From Rapana venosa (taxonomy: Eukaryota > Mollusca > Gastropoda > Neogastropoda > Muricidae), in NCBI GenBank assembly GCA_028751875.1, contig CM054157.1:1644246-1708245 (forward strand): 64,000 nt of DNA, given 5' to 3'. The notes under the pieces are model-generated. The model was not told where the DNA came from. It made no database searches and was given only the letters and a program-made list of their open reading frames with translations. This document shows, piece by piece, positions 19,727-32,154 of the stretch (positions are counted from its first letter, which is position 1; every line of letters starts with the position of its first letter). A program made the position numbers and the translations under genes.

Positions 19727-20321
19727 TCTCAGGACTGGACTCATAGTACCAGCATAGCTGACAAACTTCTAGGTACCATCTCTGTCTTCTGCCGCTCACT
19801 ATGAATCAAGAAGCAGTGTACACAGTTCTCACTTTGGCTTTTTTTTTTTTTAAAGGGATTTATGAAACGGACTTTCAGTCCTGGCTTGTAGAGCAGTTGC
19901 AGTTTGTTGATATTTTCATTATATTGCATTAGTGTGGATATTATCATTATGGCTTGTTCTATCTAGTCGTCTGAGAATTTGCTAACACACAGTTTGTGTT
20001 CAGAACGGTCATTTCTTTTTGATGATTATTTTGGTAATTGTGGGGTTTTTTGGGGGGAAGGGAGGGGGGATTTTTTGGGGGTGGGGATTTTTATGCTTTT
20101 GGCATTGTGCTTCATTATTGACAGTTAGTTTCATAGCAGTTATAGGAGAAGAAGATGCCAAAATCAAGTCTGCTGAGGATATTTTTTAAAAAGTTCTATC
20201 CAAAGTATATTAGTCTTCCATTTTTAAAAGAAAAAGATATTTTTAAAACCTCAGCATTTCAGTCAGGGAAGTGTGTGAATGAAAATAGCAGGTAGAGATT
20301 ATAGAAATATTTTGTTGTCGC
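19727..20321. other. Unrecognised non-coding
   Basis: No gene or known repeat seen; includes a T/G-rich stretch with G runs at about 20040-20090. Confidence 0.4.
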
Positions 20322-20362
20322 TAACACACACACACACACACTCTCTCTCTCTCTCTCTCTCT

Positions 20363-20429
<67 letters not shown>

Positions 20430-20455
20430 CTCTCTTTTTCTTCTCTCTCTCTCTA

Positions 20456-20491
<36 letters not shown>

Positions 20492-20499
20492 ACTCTCTA

Positions 20500-20560
<61 letters not shown>

Positions 20561-20572
20561 TCACACACTCAT
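20322..20572. repeat. Compound AC / TC microsatellite
   Basis: Alternating blocks of ACAC and TCTC repeats, three AC blocks and three TC blocks, about 250 bases in all. Confidence 0.95.
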
Positions 20573-23500
20573 TCCTTTCATTGTGTACACATACCTAGTT
20601 TCCATCTGCAATTTTTATGCAAGAGAAGACTAAATAGAAAATTCAAAAATATCTTCAATATTTGCATTTTTGTTTTTATCATTTGATTTTCTACTTCTCT
20701 TCATACAACTGGCTGTAATTTAGAAATAAATATTGTTTGACAACAAAACCCTGCCGTTTTCGAAGGGGAAGCAATCATTGATAGACCAGAGCTGTGATAA
20801 CTCACAGAACTGCAGTTGTCTCCCATGAGAGGATCTGACTATAATAGTAGAGACAGAATCAAGCTCAGTTCGGGCAACACTCTCGTGCTTGCCTGTGCAG
20901 GTCAAGCACAGTTGCTTTAAACAGAATTGTTCTATTTTTGGGAGGTGGCCCAAGGCCCTCAAGTGGGATGACTTGCGACCACAGTCCCAAAGTTGGAGAA
21001 ATTCCGCTGGGCCTTTAGTACAACCTCAACCAAGAGTTTGCCTGGTGCCAGTGGCTACATGTTGATCATTCAGCATTACCTTGTCAGAGACTGGAATATT
21101 TTCTGCTCAAAATGAGATTGTTCCATTTTGCAGACAGTTATGGAGTATCGTTTTGTGGTTCATATCGTTATACCAAACTAATGCGATGCACAATAAGATA
21201 TAGCAAATATGGACATTACTCAATTTGTTAAAAGTACAGTAATTTGGTGACCAAAATAATTTTACAAACTCAAAGCAAAAGAGTGCCACACTTGGGGTGT
21301 TGTGTGTGTGTGTGTTGGTGTGTTTTCCTGTACTGCTGTTCTGTCTGTGAGTTAGTGTCAGGACTGTGTCCGTTTTTAGTCTGATGTCATCAATCTTTAA
21401 AGAATTTCATTTCTTTCTTTATTGTTTGTGCTGTATGAGATACATTGTATAGTTGCGTTGTTTGTACTGATGTCACAATTTTAGCGTGTGATTAATTCTT
21501 GATGTGTTATTTGTGCTGTGGGATGTTTTGATATGTTAAGAATGTCATGGTTTGTTACGCGTCTGATACGTGTGATGCACATAATCTGCGTAATATGTGT
21601 GGTGTGATGAAAGAATTATGTTGTATGATAATTTTTGTTACATGAGGGGAAAAGAACTACATTTTATCATAATTATTGTTGTAGTGTTGGGAAGATTAGG
21701 ATGCATGGTAACTTGCATTATTAGGAAGAAGTAGACTGTGTGGTGTGATGGAATAATTCACATGTATTGTGAGACATAATCACTGCAATATTGGATGTCA
21801 TGTAACTGTTTGTGTGAGTGAAGGATTAGAGTAGGTTGATGGGAGATCAAGTTTGGCTCCATTTGTAATCACCGACATGTATCCTGAAGTATATTTCGCG
21901 TGGTACTTTTTCTGTGTTTTGTTTTAAAAACCAACATTCTGAATGGTGTATGAACCCATTTTGGAATAGTTGTGTCCATGTATCGTGTATGAAAAGCATG
22001 TAGTGGTAGTAACCAGTTTCTTCGTTAATGAAAAATGAATTAATGTGACTTAGTTGTAGAACACATACAAATTCCCAAAGTTAAAGTATGGTTGCAGCAT
22101 TGGTGGTGTGTATTGTGTTGTTGTTAGTGGATGTTGTGTTGTATGGGACTCGATTATTTTTTTAATTATTATTTACAAGAATAGTAGTGTGTCTGTGTAT
22201 GTGTGTGAAAGTGTGTGTTTACCTGTCACTGCCTATCTATACTGCTGTATATTTGATATTTTCATTTTTCTTGTCATTCTATCATATTGCTTAACTGTCA
22301 TTGTGGGTGTTTGTGTGTGACAAAGATGTAAGGGGTGGTGTCCTTTAATCCAAATTTGTATGGCTAAAAACAGTTTGGCGTTAAGCCATATAACCCAGAA
22401 CAGCTGTACAGGGACAAAGGAGGTCTTGCCACCAAGTATGAAAGCTGTCTAATATCCCACCATGAACAAACAACAGCAGGAGAAATATCAGAAAAAATAC
22501 TTCATTTGGCTGTCTTGTAACTCGTAACTTAGAATTGGCAACAGAATATGTTACAGAATGACTTGCGCAGAATCCTGACAAGTTCAGATAAGTAAAACAA
22601 TATATATGGTGTCAACGTATCTACATTAAAAAAGAATAGAAGGAAAGAGAGAGAAAAGGTGATAGTTGCTGGGTTGATGTATTTTCCATGATAGAAAGGG
22701 AGGGATACAGGAAAGGGTAAGAAATTGGGCTAGGTGAAGATTTTGATAGTTTAGGGCAAGGTTGATCTGTGTGTGTGTGTGTGTGTGCCAAACTGCTGAT
22801 ATAAACACTGGCCACTAACTGTAACAGTTGTGTGGTGACATAAGCAGATAGAATTTTGAAAAAAGTAAATCAGTTCCAAATAAAATTTGCAATGGTAAAA
22901 GCGCTTTTCACACATGCACACTATGTGGTGCATCACATGCATGCACACACATGCACACATATGTGTGCATGCACACACACATCAATTCAAAAGACATTCA
23001 CAGTGGCACTTAGCATTTTTAATACGTTCACAAAGATATCAATTCAAAACAAGTTCACCACATTAGCTTTTTAACTACATCTTGCTTAATACAGATTCAG
23101 TGCTGAATTCACTACACTGAGAGAAGTTTCTCTCTCGTTTCATCACATTATGATTTTGCCCAGTTGTGCTAAACTTACTGTTTCATCGTGCTCAAAGCGT
23201 TTGCAGACATGTGGTGGTGGTAGTGCCGGCTTGGTATCACTCTAGGCTTTGTCCAGCAAGTTTCTCCAATAGTTGAAGGGAGAGCGTGTTGCTTCTGTGT
23301 TGGTCAGTGTTGTAGCAGAGTGAAGATCAGCTATCATGTACATGCTTGCAAAACACAGTGCCTATTGTGACTGCTAACTGCTTCAAAGTGGATTTAGTGT
23401 GTGTGCGTGTATGCACGTGCACGCATGTGCTCTCACAGTTCATGTGCATTCTTTTCCTTTTTCAAACTGGTTTATTGTCATTTCACTGCACAGTGATTTA

Positions 23501-23673
23501 GACACATATTTTCATACTAATTTTGATATTTGTAACCCAAAAATATAAAAGCAAAAAAAAAGAAAAATTCAAGAAAGAAAGAAAAATGGAGGAAGTATGA
23601 GTTTTGTATGTATGTGTTTGTGTATGCACACATATGCTTGTGTGCATATGGTGGTGTGCGTGTGTGTGGTTTG

Positions 23674-23704
<31 letters not shown>

Positions 23705-24120
23705 TTGAAATAACTGTGCTGTAGAAAGGATTGTGTGCATGGAAAGCTGTGACAGGCTTTTTAATCCCGTTCATTTTGTGTTCTAGACAACGTTTGTGTT
23801 CTTGATGATTGTCCTGTAAATATGCTTCTGCAATGCCACCACTGGTTGGTTTTGCAGCATTTTTAAGTTGGCAAGCCTTACGGATGTTTTACGATATTCT
23901 TTTGAGCATATCTTCCACTGACGTGTCAGCGTGGGAATGTTGTATGATGGAGTCAGAACTGTTGTGTATATGTGTACATTATTTTTTTATTTTCTGTGTA
24001 GACTTTTATGCGTACAAATATATGGATACAATGCTCATTGTGTATTCTGAGGTTTTTGTCTATGTAGGATTGTGGTGTGTGCGTGCGTGTGTGTGTGTGT
24101 GTGTGTGTGGGGGGGGGGTT
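20573..24120. other. Unrecognised non-coding, 3.5 kb
   Basis: No gene is supported. Only simple repeats are visible: GT at 22771-22790, AC/CATGCA at 22916-22982, GT/GA at 23650-23704 and GT plus a poly-G of nine at 24080-24118. It could hide an exon too short or diverged for me to recognise. Confidence 0.4.
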
Positions 24121-24145
24121 GTTTGAAGTTTGCATATCATATTGA

Positions 24146-24976
24146 TGGCAGAACGATCACAAACCTCCGCTTCGCAGATGACATTAATGGAATAGCAGGA
24201 TCAGAAAAAGAGCTTGCCAGCCTAACAGAACACTTGAATAAGGCCTCCAAAACATACGGCATGGAAATCAGTGCAGAGAAGACCAAACTGATGACTAATA
24301 ACACCAACGGCATTAGCACTGATATCAGGGTTAATGACCAGAAGCTGGAAACAGTTCAAAGCTTCAAGTACCTGGGAGCCATTGTACCAGACCAGGGATC
24401 CAAGCCAGAAGTAGTATGCAGGACTGCACAGACAATAACAGCACTGTCAAAACTAAACACCATCTGGAGAGATAAAAATATCTCACTTATCTCCAAGATC
24501 AGACTAATGCGCTCCCTTGTCATATCCATATTTCTGTATGCCTGTGAATCATGGACCCTGACTGCAGATTTGGAGAGAAGAGTACAGGCGGTGGAGATGA
24601 GATGCTTTCGGAGACTCCTTGGCATCTCCTACAAAGACCACATAAGCAACGAAAGCGTGCATAACAGAATCCAGCAAACCATTGGACCCTATGAGAACTT
24701 CTAACGATCGTGAAAAAGCGTAAACTTAAATGGTATGGGCATGTCACAAGATCCAAAGGTCTTGCAAAGACAGTTTTACAAGGCACTGTCCAAGGAGGAA
24801 GAAGAAGAGGCAGACCAAGGAAGAGCTGGGAGGATAACATCAGCGAATGGACAGGCCTAGAACTCAACAAAACCCTGAGAAAGGCAGAACAGAGAGAGGA
24901 ATGGAGGGAACTGGTTGTTGAGTCTTTGAGGGTGCCCCCACAGTCGTCAGACTACCAGACAGATAGATAGATAGAG
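24146..24976 (+). mobile_element. L1x LINE, 5'-truncated, with 12-bp duplication
   Basis: Encodes the last part of a non-LTR reverse transcriptase: TNLRFADDINGIAGSEKEL (motif with the catalytic ADD), AEKTKLMTNN, FKYLGAIV, LFLYACESWTLTAD-like wording, RCFRRLLGISYKDH. After a frameshift near 24704 come KWYGHVTRSKGLAKTVLQGT and RRRGRPRKSWEDN. The element ends in a short GATA tail (24961-24975). ATATCATATTGA flanks it (24134-24145 and 24977-24988). RT motifs A and B are missing by truncation. A related copy lies at 48826-51790 (minus). Confidence 0.92.
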
Positions 24977-25135
24977 ATATCATATTGAATGGTATTGTAT
25001 TGGGTGTTTTTTTTAATGTATTAAATACCACTAACAGTGATGGCAGATTCCCTTAATATGTGAAATGTGGATCTTGACTTTCATGAGAGAGTGTCATTGA
25101 AAAATTTTAAAGTGCAGCATCACTCATTTCAAAAG

Positions 25136-25243
25136 AAGAGTCTTGTCCACGGCTGTGTTTCTTTCCCAATCAAAATGTCTATTTTCCTTTTGCCAGGGAT
25201 TACTCTCTTGTTGCTGTGGATTCTTCCATGTGTGCAAAATATC
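25136..25243 (-). mobile_element. SINE-B fragment, diverged
   Basis: TGTTTCTTTCCCAATCAAAA, TTTTGCCAGGGATTACTCTC and TTGTTGCTGTGGATTCTTCC follow the SINE-B body. Head and tail are absent. Confidence 0.65.
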
Positions 25244-25246
25244 TCA

Positions 25247-25340
25247 GAAGTCAGAATGCGGCTACCTTAATGGTGGGCAAAAACAGTCACATACACAAAC
25301 TCTCACCATTGCTGAACCTTGGAGCTTTAGCCAAGGAATA
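25247..25340 (-). repeat. Rep-D dispersed repeat, copy 3
   Basis: Reverse complement of the 1193 and 15985 copies: GGCTACCTTAATGGTGGGCA, then CTCACCATTGCTGAACCTTG and GAGCTTTAGCCAAGG. Confidence 0.65.
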
Positions 25341-25379
25341 AAAAAATATATATATATTTGTGGAACATATATATTGTGG

Positions 25380-26155
25380 AACATTTAGCCTTGCTGAAGT
25401 ACTGGTGTAGCATTTAGTTTTAATGAAGTACAGGTATACCATTTAGTCTTGCCGAAATTTTGGTCTTCCTAAAGAACTGGTGTGCCATTTAGTCTTGCTG
25501 AAATACTTACCTGGCATTTTTGCTGAAGTACTGGTCTGGCATTCAGTCTTGCTGAAGTACTGGTCTGCCATTTAGTCTTACTGAAGTACTGGTCTGCCAT
25601 TTAGTCTTGCTGAAGTACTGGTCTGCCATTTCATCATTAGCCATTACACCCAGTGGTGTGTAGGGCAGCAGCAAAGCGCTTCCACTCCTGCCTATCCTGG
25701 GCCAACCTAGTCACTGATCCCCAAGAGTGCTGCATGGCCTTCATCTCACTTTCTACAGTTCTCCTCCACGTTGCTTTTGGTCTTCCTTTCTTTCTCCTTC
25801 CTTCTGGGGTCCAGTGCAATGCTGTTCTTGCGATTGACTGTGGGTCTCTTTGGAGGATGTGCCCAATCCACTTCCACCGTCGTCTGGTGATGATGGTTCC
25901 CATGTCTTCTTGCCTGCATCTCCGTAGTAGGTCTTCATTGGAGATCTTCTCTGGCCAAAAGATCCGGAGAATTCTTCGCAGATCTGCCATTTAGTCTTGC
26001 TGAAGTACTGGGCTGCCATTTTTGCTGAGGTACTGGTGTACCATTTAGTCTTTCTGAAGTACTAGTGTACCATTTTTGCTGAAGTACTGGTGTACCATTT
26101 AGTCTTACTGAAGTACTGGTGTACCATTTAGTCTTACTGAAGTACTGGTCTGCCG
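25380..26155 (+). repeat. 29-30-bp minisatellite, split by LINE fragment
   Basis: Units like TTGCTGAAGTACTGGTCTGC followed by CATTTAGTC, with shortened CATTTTTGCTG units. They run at 25385-25631 and 25983-26155. Confidence 0.92.
25632..25982 (-). mobile_element. LINE 3' fragment (L5x) with 10-bp duplication
   Basis: The minus strand encodes RRRWKWIGHILQRDPQSIAR, then RTALHWTPEGRRKKGRPKAT and WRRTVESEMKAMQHSWGSV, ending about AALHTTGCNG. This is the C-terminal tail of an RTE-like non-LTR element, close to the 3' part of L3x. Its end is an AATGATGA-type tail. TCTGCCATTT on both sides (25622-25631, 25983-25992) is the target-site duplication, inside the minisatellite. Confidence 0.9.
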
Positions 26156-26271
26156 TTTACTTTGTTGTTGTTGTGTGTTTCCCAGCTTAACCCTCTAGGG
26201 GTCACCCAAAATGTGCACTCTGATTCACTCATCCCTTCTGGGAATCACTGTGTGATTGAAATTGCACCCTG
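26156..26271. other. Unrecognised non-coding
   Basis: Short spacer between the minisatellite and rep-D; nothing recognised. Confidence 0.3.
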
Positions 26272-26350
26272 AATGAGAAGTTTGTGTGTATGACTGTTTT
26301 TAAGTACCTCGCCATGTAGGCAGACATACTCCGACTTCAGAGGATTTTTT
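26272..26350 (+). repeat. Rep-D dispersed repeat, copy 4
   Basis: GAGAAGTTTGTGTGTATGAC, then AAGTACCTCGCCATGTAGGC and ACTCCGACTTCAGAGG align with the end of copy 1 (ATTCCGACTTC, GGCAGCCACACTCC). Confidence 0.5.
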
Positions 26351-26496
26351 TCTGCTTTGAAGGAGAGTGCAGATTGTTATGTTAATTAAGAGCTTGTCAT
26401 GGCTGAAGGCAATGTCAACACAACATTTTACAACGTAACAACATTTTAGTGTAGGCCTTGGCAGTTAGCTGACATCAATAACTGACCCAGCTTTTT

Positions 26497-26565
26497 CATT
26501 TCATTTATACCTCTTTAAGCCACAACAGATTTCTCTGCGTGACATTCGTGCTGCTCTCCCCACTC
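26497..26565 (-). mobile_element. SINE-B 3' tail fragment, antisense
   Basis: TTTATACCTCTTTAAGCCAC and TTCTCTGCGTGACATTCGTG are the SINE-B 3' end. It faces the full copy at 26586, forming an inverted pair. Confidence 0.75.
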
Positions 26566-26585
26566 ACAGCTTTTGGCCTGGGCAA

Positions 26586-26723
26586 GTGCGGATCGGTGGT
26601 CTAGAGGTAACGCGTCTGTCTAGAATGCGAAAAGTCCGGGTCGGGTGTGTGTGTGGTTCGTACCCCGTTTGGGCCCGAAATTTTTCCCCATCCATTAGAC
26701 CATGAGTGGTGGTCTGGGCGCTA

Positions 26724-26754
<31 letters not shown>

Positions 26755-26997
26755 CATGTGTTACACAAAATTTTCAGCGCACGTAAAAGAACCCACGGCA
26801 ACAAGAGAGTTGTCCCTGGCAAAATTCTTAGAAAAAAGCCACTCTGATAGGGAAACAAATACAGTTGCAGACCAAAAGGGAAAAAAAAAAGGGTGGCGCT
26901 GCTCTTGTGGCGGCGAGCTCTGCCCGGGGAGAGCAGCCCGAATTTCACGCAGAGAAATCTCGTGACTTAAAGTGGTATAAAATAAATAAAATAAAAA
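26586..26997 (+). mobile_element. SINE-B copy, full length, sense
   Basis: tRNA-like head GATCGGTGGTCTAGAGGTAA with a B-box-like GGTTCGTACCC. The central block is TTCGGATGAGACGATAAACC, then GCGCACGTAAAAGAACCCAC and GTTGTCCCTGGCAAAATTCT. The GC-rich end is CGGGGAGAGCAGCCCGAATT and the tail GTGACTTAAAGTGGTATAAA plus AATAAA repeats. It is the best reference for the family here. Confidence 0.93.
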
Positions 26998-27482
26998 ATT
27001 TAGTTTGTGCAGACAGAGAGCAGAGGGATGAATGGACACTTCTTTTTTTTTTTGCCAGGGAGGGACGATAGGTGTTGTTATTGTTCATGTAGGTGTTTTT
27101 TTGTTGTTTTTTTGCTGGTGTCTTTCTTCTTTTTTTCTTTATTTTTTATTTTACTTCTGTTGTTTTTTTATTTTACTTCTGTTGTTTTTTTATTTTATGA
27201 TGTAAACTCCCAAATCACCACCCCACTTCCCCCCCCAAAAACCCCCAAACAAATCAAACTTCTGTGCCATGTCAGGATGCTGGTCATGGTTTTTTGTTGT
27301 TGTTTTTTTTATAGATGATTTTCTTTGTAGTGGTGATGTGGTTGTAATGCTGATTGTAGTTTATGTTGTTCTTGTTGTTGCTGCTCCGTTCCTGTTGATC
27401 TTCTTGTTTTTGCTCCTCTTCTTTGTTGTGGGTTGTTTATTGTCGGGGTGGGTTTGGGTTGTTTTTTTTTGGGGGGTGGGTG
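26998..27482. other. T-rich non-coding
   Basis: T and TTG homopolymer-rich sequence with CCCCCC at 27222-27232; no gene recognised. Confidence 0.4.
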
Positions 27483-27680
27483 ATAATAATAATAATAATA
27501 ATAATAATAATATATGGAATTTATATAGCGCTGAATCTTGTAAAAAAAAAAACAAATCGAAGCGCTTGCACTCAATCATTTACAGGCATGCAACTCTCCT
27601 TAAACATAATGAACATCAGATTTCAAAACCATGCGCGCGCACGTATGCACGCATGCACGCACACGCACGCACACACACAC

Positions 27681-27715
<35 letters not shown>

Positions 27716-28193
27716 TCACTCAGAACAACACTTAGAAGGTGAAAGATGCTGTTGAAAATTAGGGACAGATATTTGGGGGAAAGTCTCAGGTAGGAAAAAG
27801 TAGTGTGTTTTGAGGGGGGGGGGGGATTTGAAGGTATCAAGTGAAGGCTTTTGGCGAAGTGTAAGAGGGAGGTCATTCCAGGTGGATGGACAGAAACAGA
27901 GAAGGAGCGCGGCCAACAGTGGTTTGTTTGAATCTGGGTGTTCGAAAGCACAAAGTATCTGCGGCTGAACGAAGGGAACGGGATGGAGTTGTACAGATGA
28001 AGACAGTTACAGAGATAAGAGGGTGCAGATTTGTGGAGACATTTGAAACAGAGGGTATTGATTTTATACTCCAGTCTTTGTGAGACAGGCAGCCAGTGAA
28101 GAGATCGCAGAAGAGGAGTGATGTGTTCAGATTTTTTCTTTCTTAGGACCAGTCGAGCTGCAGAGTTTTGTATGCGTTGAAGAGAGTGGATAG
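27483..28193 (-). mobile_element. CR1-like LINE copy A, 3' end
   Basis: The minus strand encodes the end of a CR1/L2-type reverse transcriptase: LQRIQNSAARLVLRKKKSEH, ITPLLRSLHWLPVSQRLEYK, LCFKCLHKSAPSYL. The 3' UTR holds TTATATAGCGCTGAATCTTG (plus-strand sense) and a terminal ATA microsatellite (27483-27512). It is truncated at 28193, exactly where the ATA tail of copy B begins. An AC/CG-rich stretch (27630-27715) interrupts the 3' UTR. Confidence 0.88.
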
Positions 28194-31100
28194 ATAATAA
28201 TAATAATAATAATAATAAATGGAACTTATATAGCGCTGTATCTTGCACAGACAAATCAAAGCGCTTGCACTCAACTCATTCTTACACAGTCATGCAACCA
28301 ATAGCAAGTAATAGTTCTAACAAGTCCAAATGCACACACACACACACACACAGGTTATACACATTGGCAAGGTGATGGAAATCTTTGGCTGTTGAAAAGC
28401 AGGATTGCTATAAATAAACGGGAGATGAAATTTCTTAGGTTTCTGAGAAACAAATATTCTTGAGGCCAGATATAAAATGCACAAAAAGGTCTTTTGGGCG
28501 AAGAAAGATAGGGAGGGCAATTCCAAATCGATGGACCAGAAACAGAAAAGAGCGAACGCCAACAGTGGACTGGTTGAATCTAGGTAATTTTTTTTGGGGG
28601 TAAAAGCAAACAAGTTTCTGCAGCAGAAGAGTCGAAGGGAACGAGAAGGGGTGTATCAGTGGAGACATTCACAGAGGTAGGAGGGTGCTTTTTGTGGAGA
28701 CATTTGTAACAGAGGGTACTGTCTTATATTTAATTCTTTGTGCACAGGCAGCCAGTGGAGAGAGCAGCAAGAGGTTGAGGGGTAAATTGCTCAGATTTTT
28801 TTCTTGATGATGCTGGTAGGACCAGCCAAAAGAGAATTACATTAGTCTATAAACGTGAAAGAATGAGAGATGTGACGAGCTTGGAGAAGTTGCATCAGTG
28901 GACGAGATGACTGCCAATCGCGTCTTAAGCGCCGTAATTGATAGTAGCAAGACGGGCAGTCTGGGTGACTGAATTTTTTCATAGAGAGTGTGTTGTCAAG
29001 AACACTCCTAAAACTCACAAGTTGACAAAGGAACTGACGTATTGCCGAAATTCTATTGAAGTTTTTGCGATAAGGAAAGTTTAATGTTGGGTCCCTATAG
29101 CATGGCTTCGGTTTTATCGCATTAAGTTGTAACTTGTTCTGAGTCAACAGTTTTGAATGTCTGAAGGCAGTAGGACATATTGTCAGGAGGGAATGCAAGT
29201 TTTCAACAGTATCACTGCACTGAAGTGAGTATCATCGGCATAGAAATGGATGATCAATATGGTGGTTTGTTTATTATATGTGAGAGTGGAAGCATGTAGA
29301 GAGTAAAGAAGAACAGGCCCATGACTGATCCCTGCGGGACTCACATTCCATTAATAAAGGTTTTGATTGAATTTTGTTTACCACTTTCGAAACCTGTCTG
29401 TGTGGTATGAAGTAAACAGATGAGGGCTGTGCCGTTAAATACCAAAACGTATTGTGGAGCGAAGAAAGAAGATTGAGGGATCTATGGTAACAAAGGCTGC
29501 AGATAAGTCCAAGAAATGAGGAGGGAGATTTTTCCTGCAATCAGAAAGCAAGTAGAAGTGTATCTACAGTGTGGACTAGGGTGGTTTTCGGTGCTGTGTT
29601 TGGGGTGGGGCGATAGGCAGTTGAAAAGTGGGGAAGGAGACATTGGAATGAAGGTGACGGTTTGATCTTTTGAGAACGACTTTTCATCTAGTACTTTAGA
29701 GACAAAGGTAATTTGAACAGGCCTAAAATGACTTTTCAGAAGGTTGGGGCGTCGAGGTCGTGCTTTTCAGTAGAGGGTGTACTATTGCTGGTTTTAAAGA
29801 GCTGAGAAAATTTCCTGACACAAGAGAAAATGAGTTTACTATTTTAGTGATAATAGGAATAAGTTGTGGAAGGCATTGTGAGAAAACAGGAGCAGGATGG
29901 GATCAAGGTCGCATGATTTATAGTCAATAATTTCCTTCAAAATTGTCATGATTCTTTTTCACTTGTGGGATGGAAGGAAAGAGAGGAGTGCCATGAACTG
30001 GGGATCAGGAGCGCTGCTGGAATTGAGTCCGTCCAGTCTGGACGTATGTTATCGAAACTTTGGTCAGAGAAGAAGGCAGAAAATATGGAGTGGAAGTTCA
30101 AACAGAGGCTGTGGGTGTTAGGAGAGGAATTGTTTTGCAATCCAAGGAGATTTGATGTGAGGGAAAAAAAAGATTTTATGATGTAGCACAGAGAACTTGG
30201 AAGAGTAGTAGTCTGTCTTTGCTGAATGGATAAGATTTGACTTTGTTTTATTTGTTTTCGGAAAAGCTGTTTGTTGATTTCGGTTTTTGGACTTCCGCCA
30301 CTGCCGTCTAGTTGCCCCGTTTGCGCTCGCTATCAGATGTCTTTGGATACCACGGCGCACAGGGTCTATCAGGGTGGAGATGGTCCATAGGAGGGCATGC
30401 TCATCAAGCAGTTGGCGAGAATAGTGTTATAGAGATCAAGAGGTCAGTGTGGGTCAGAGGTTTGTGAAAAACGTTCGAAGCTTGTGAAGAGAAGGTATGA
30501 ATGTCTAAGGCCTTAAGATTGCGACGAGTAAATATTTCTTCTTTCTGACAGGTTTTGGATTTTAAGATGGAAAAGAATGGCGGAATGATCAAATGGCAGT
30601 TCGTCAGTGACAAAACAGATGTACAAGATTAAATGAAGCATTAGTAATATCCAGTCTAAAATATGACCAGATCGTGCGTTGCTTCGTTTACCTAGTTGAG
30701 AGAGGAATGGTCGACAGAGAAAGAGAAAGACGTTTTGACATCTGGATAAGACTGGTTTTCGAAATGGAATTAAGTAACCAAGAATTATAAGTTTAGTGGG
30801 AGAGAAGGCTGTAGTGGTCGAGGAGTGACCTGGAATCGTGTGAAAAAGAGATGTTTATGGTTGTTTTTACGGCTGGGAGGTGACGCAAAAGGCAGCAGAT
30901 AGTAATAGAGTGGCAGGTAAGTGAGATTGGATTTTCGCAAACTTCAAAGATTCATGTGAGACTGAAGTTGTGACTGAAAGAAAGAGACCGGTACCAATGA
31001 TTCTTTGAGAATGATGGCAATCCCACCATCCTCGAGAGAGTCGGGGGAAAGAAATAGTTTTATATCCAGGATGGAGTCAGCTGTTTTTTTGTGTTCATGG

Positions 31101-31400
31101 CCATGTGGTTTAAGCCAAGTTTCAGTGAGGAAGGTTTAAGTCAATGTTTTTTCAGAGATAAAATTCAGAAATGTATCGCTTTCCATTTGGAACAGAACAG
31201 ACTGCAACATGAACAAACAAACTTGAAGGGAGATTAAGGAGGTGGAGAGGTTTTTGAAGATGAAAGTGGTGAGTTTTGACAAGCATCAGAGGAAGAGGGA
31301 CGAAGGCGATGACGGAGATGCGCTAGCGAAGAACAGACAAGCAGTTTGGATGGTGAATCAGAGTAGAAGATGGTGAAAGAACTGTGCTAATCAGGGATTC
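28194..31400 (-). mobile_element. CR1-like LINE copy B, long and decayed
   Basis: Same 3' end as copy A (ATA tail 28194-28217, CTTATATAGCGCTGTATCTT). Reading the minus strand from 31.2 kb gives endonuclease wording (LTETWLKPHG, EDGGIAIILKESL), a linker TRRNLKALDIHTFS (about 30500), YYSSKFS (about 30200), RT motif A FLDLSAAFVTID (about 29500), a decayed motif B (about 29310), motif C FYADDTHF (about 29235) and YYQLRRLRRDW (about 28930). Many stops and frameshifts; not functional. The 5' end is not clear, perhaps beyond 31400. Confidence 0.85.
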
Positions 31401-32154
31401 AGTGTTTTGAAACACATCATGATATACACAATCACATCATCAGAACAAAAACAACATTATAGTCCCAAACAACAGAACAGTGAACAGCTGAAGGGCGGGT
31501 GGACGGCAGATGGGGAAAGAAGGTTGTCAGTGGTAACAGAAGTGACAGGTCAAGGTGAGGGGGAGACACGGAGAGGGAACCCTACCACTGGCGATGACGT
31601 CGGCCTCTGCCCTGTCTGGTTTTGCAGCGATGACTGCTAAGTGTGTGATATGCTGCTTAATATCAGGAGCAAGCGGTATTGTAATTGACAAAATTCAGTG
31701 CGAGCATAGCTCTAGATGTCTGCGCTTCTCACTGCCATGGTAGCGAACCAACACACACTAGACTAGATTGATTGGGGTTGTGTCAGTTGTCTTGAATCAC
31801 ATGCAATTTGTTGAACCGGCAGCAGGTCAGATTAAAATGGGTCACAAAGAACCAGCACAGTCAGGTAAACACAATTCATAAGTCGTAATCGAAATTTTTT
31901 GAACAAATTCAAACAAAAATGAAAATTATAAATCGAAATATCTCAAAAAGTAGATAACAACAAGGAAAAATGTTCTGACCAAATAACTCAGGGTGAAAAC
32001 ACGAACAAGAAGATGCAAAAATCTCTGGAAAGGAAGCAGAAAAAAACACACATCCAGCATTCAAACACAGAGCCCCACACAGTGCTGCCGACAGGCGCAA
32101 AGGCAGATAAATCTCCAAGGGTGATGGGGGTAGTGTTTTTCACGGTGGCTGTAT
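31401..32154. other. Unrecognised; possible LINE 5' region
   Basis: No protein homology seen. It may be the untranslated 5' part of CR1-like copy B or its flank. Confidence 0.35.
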
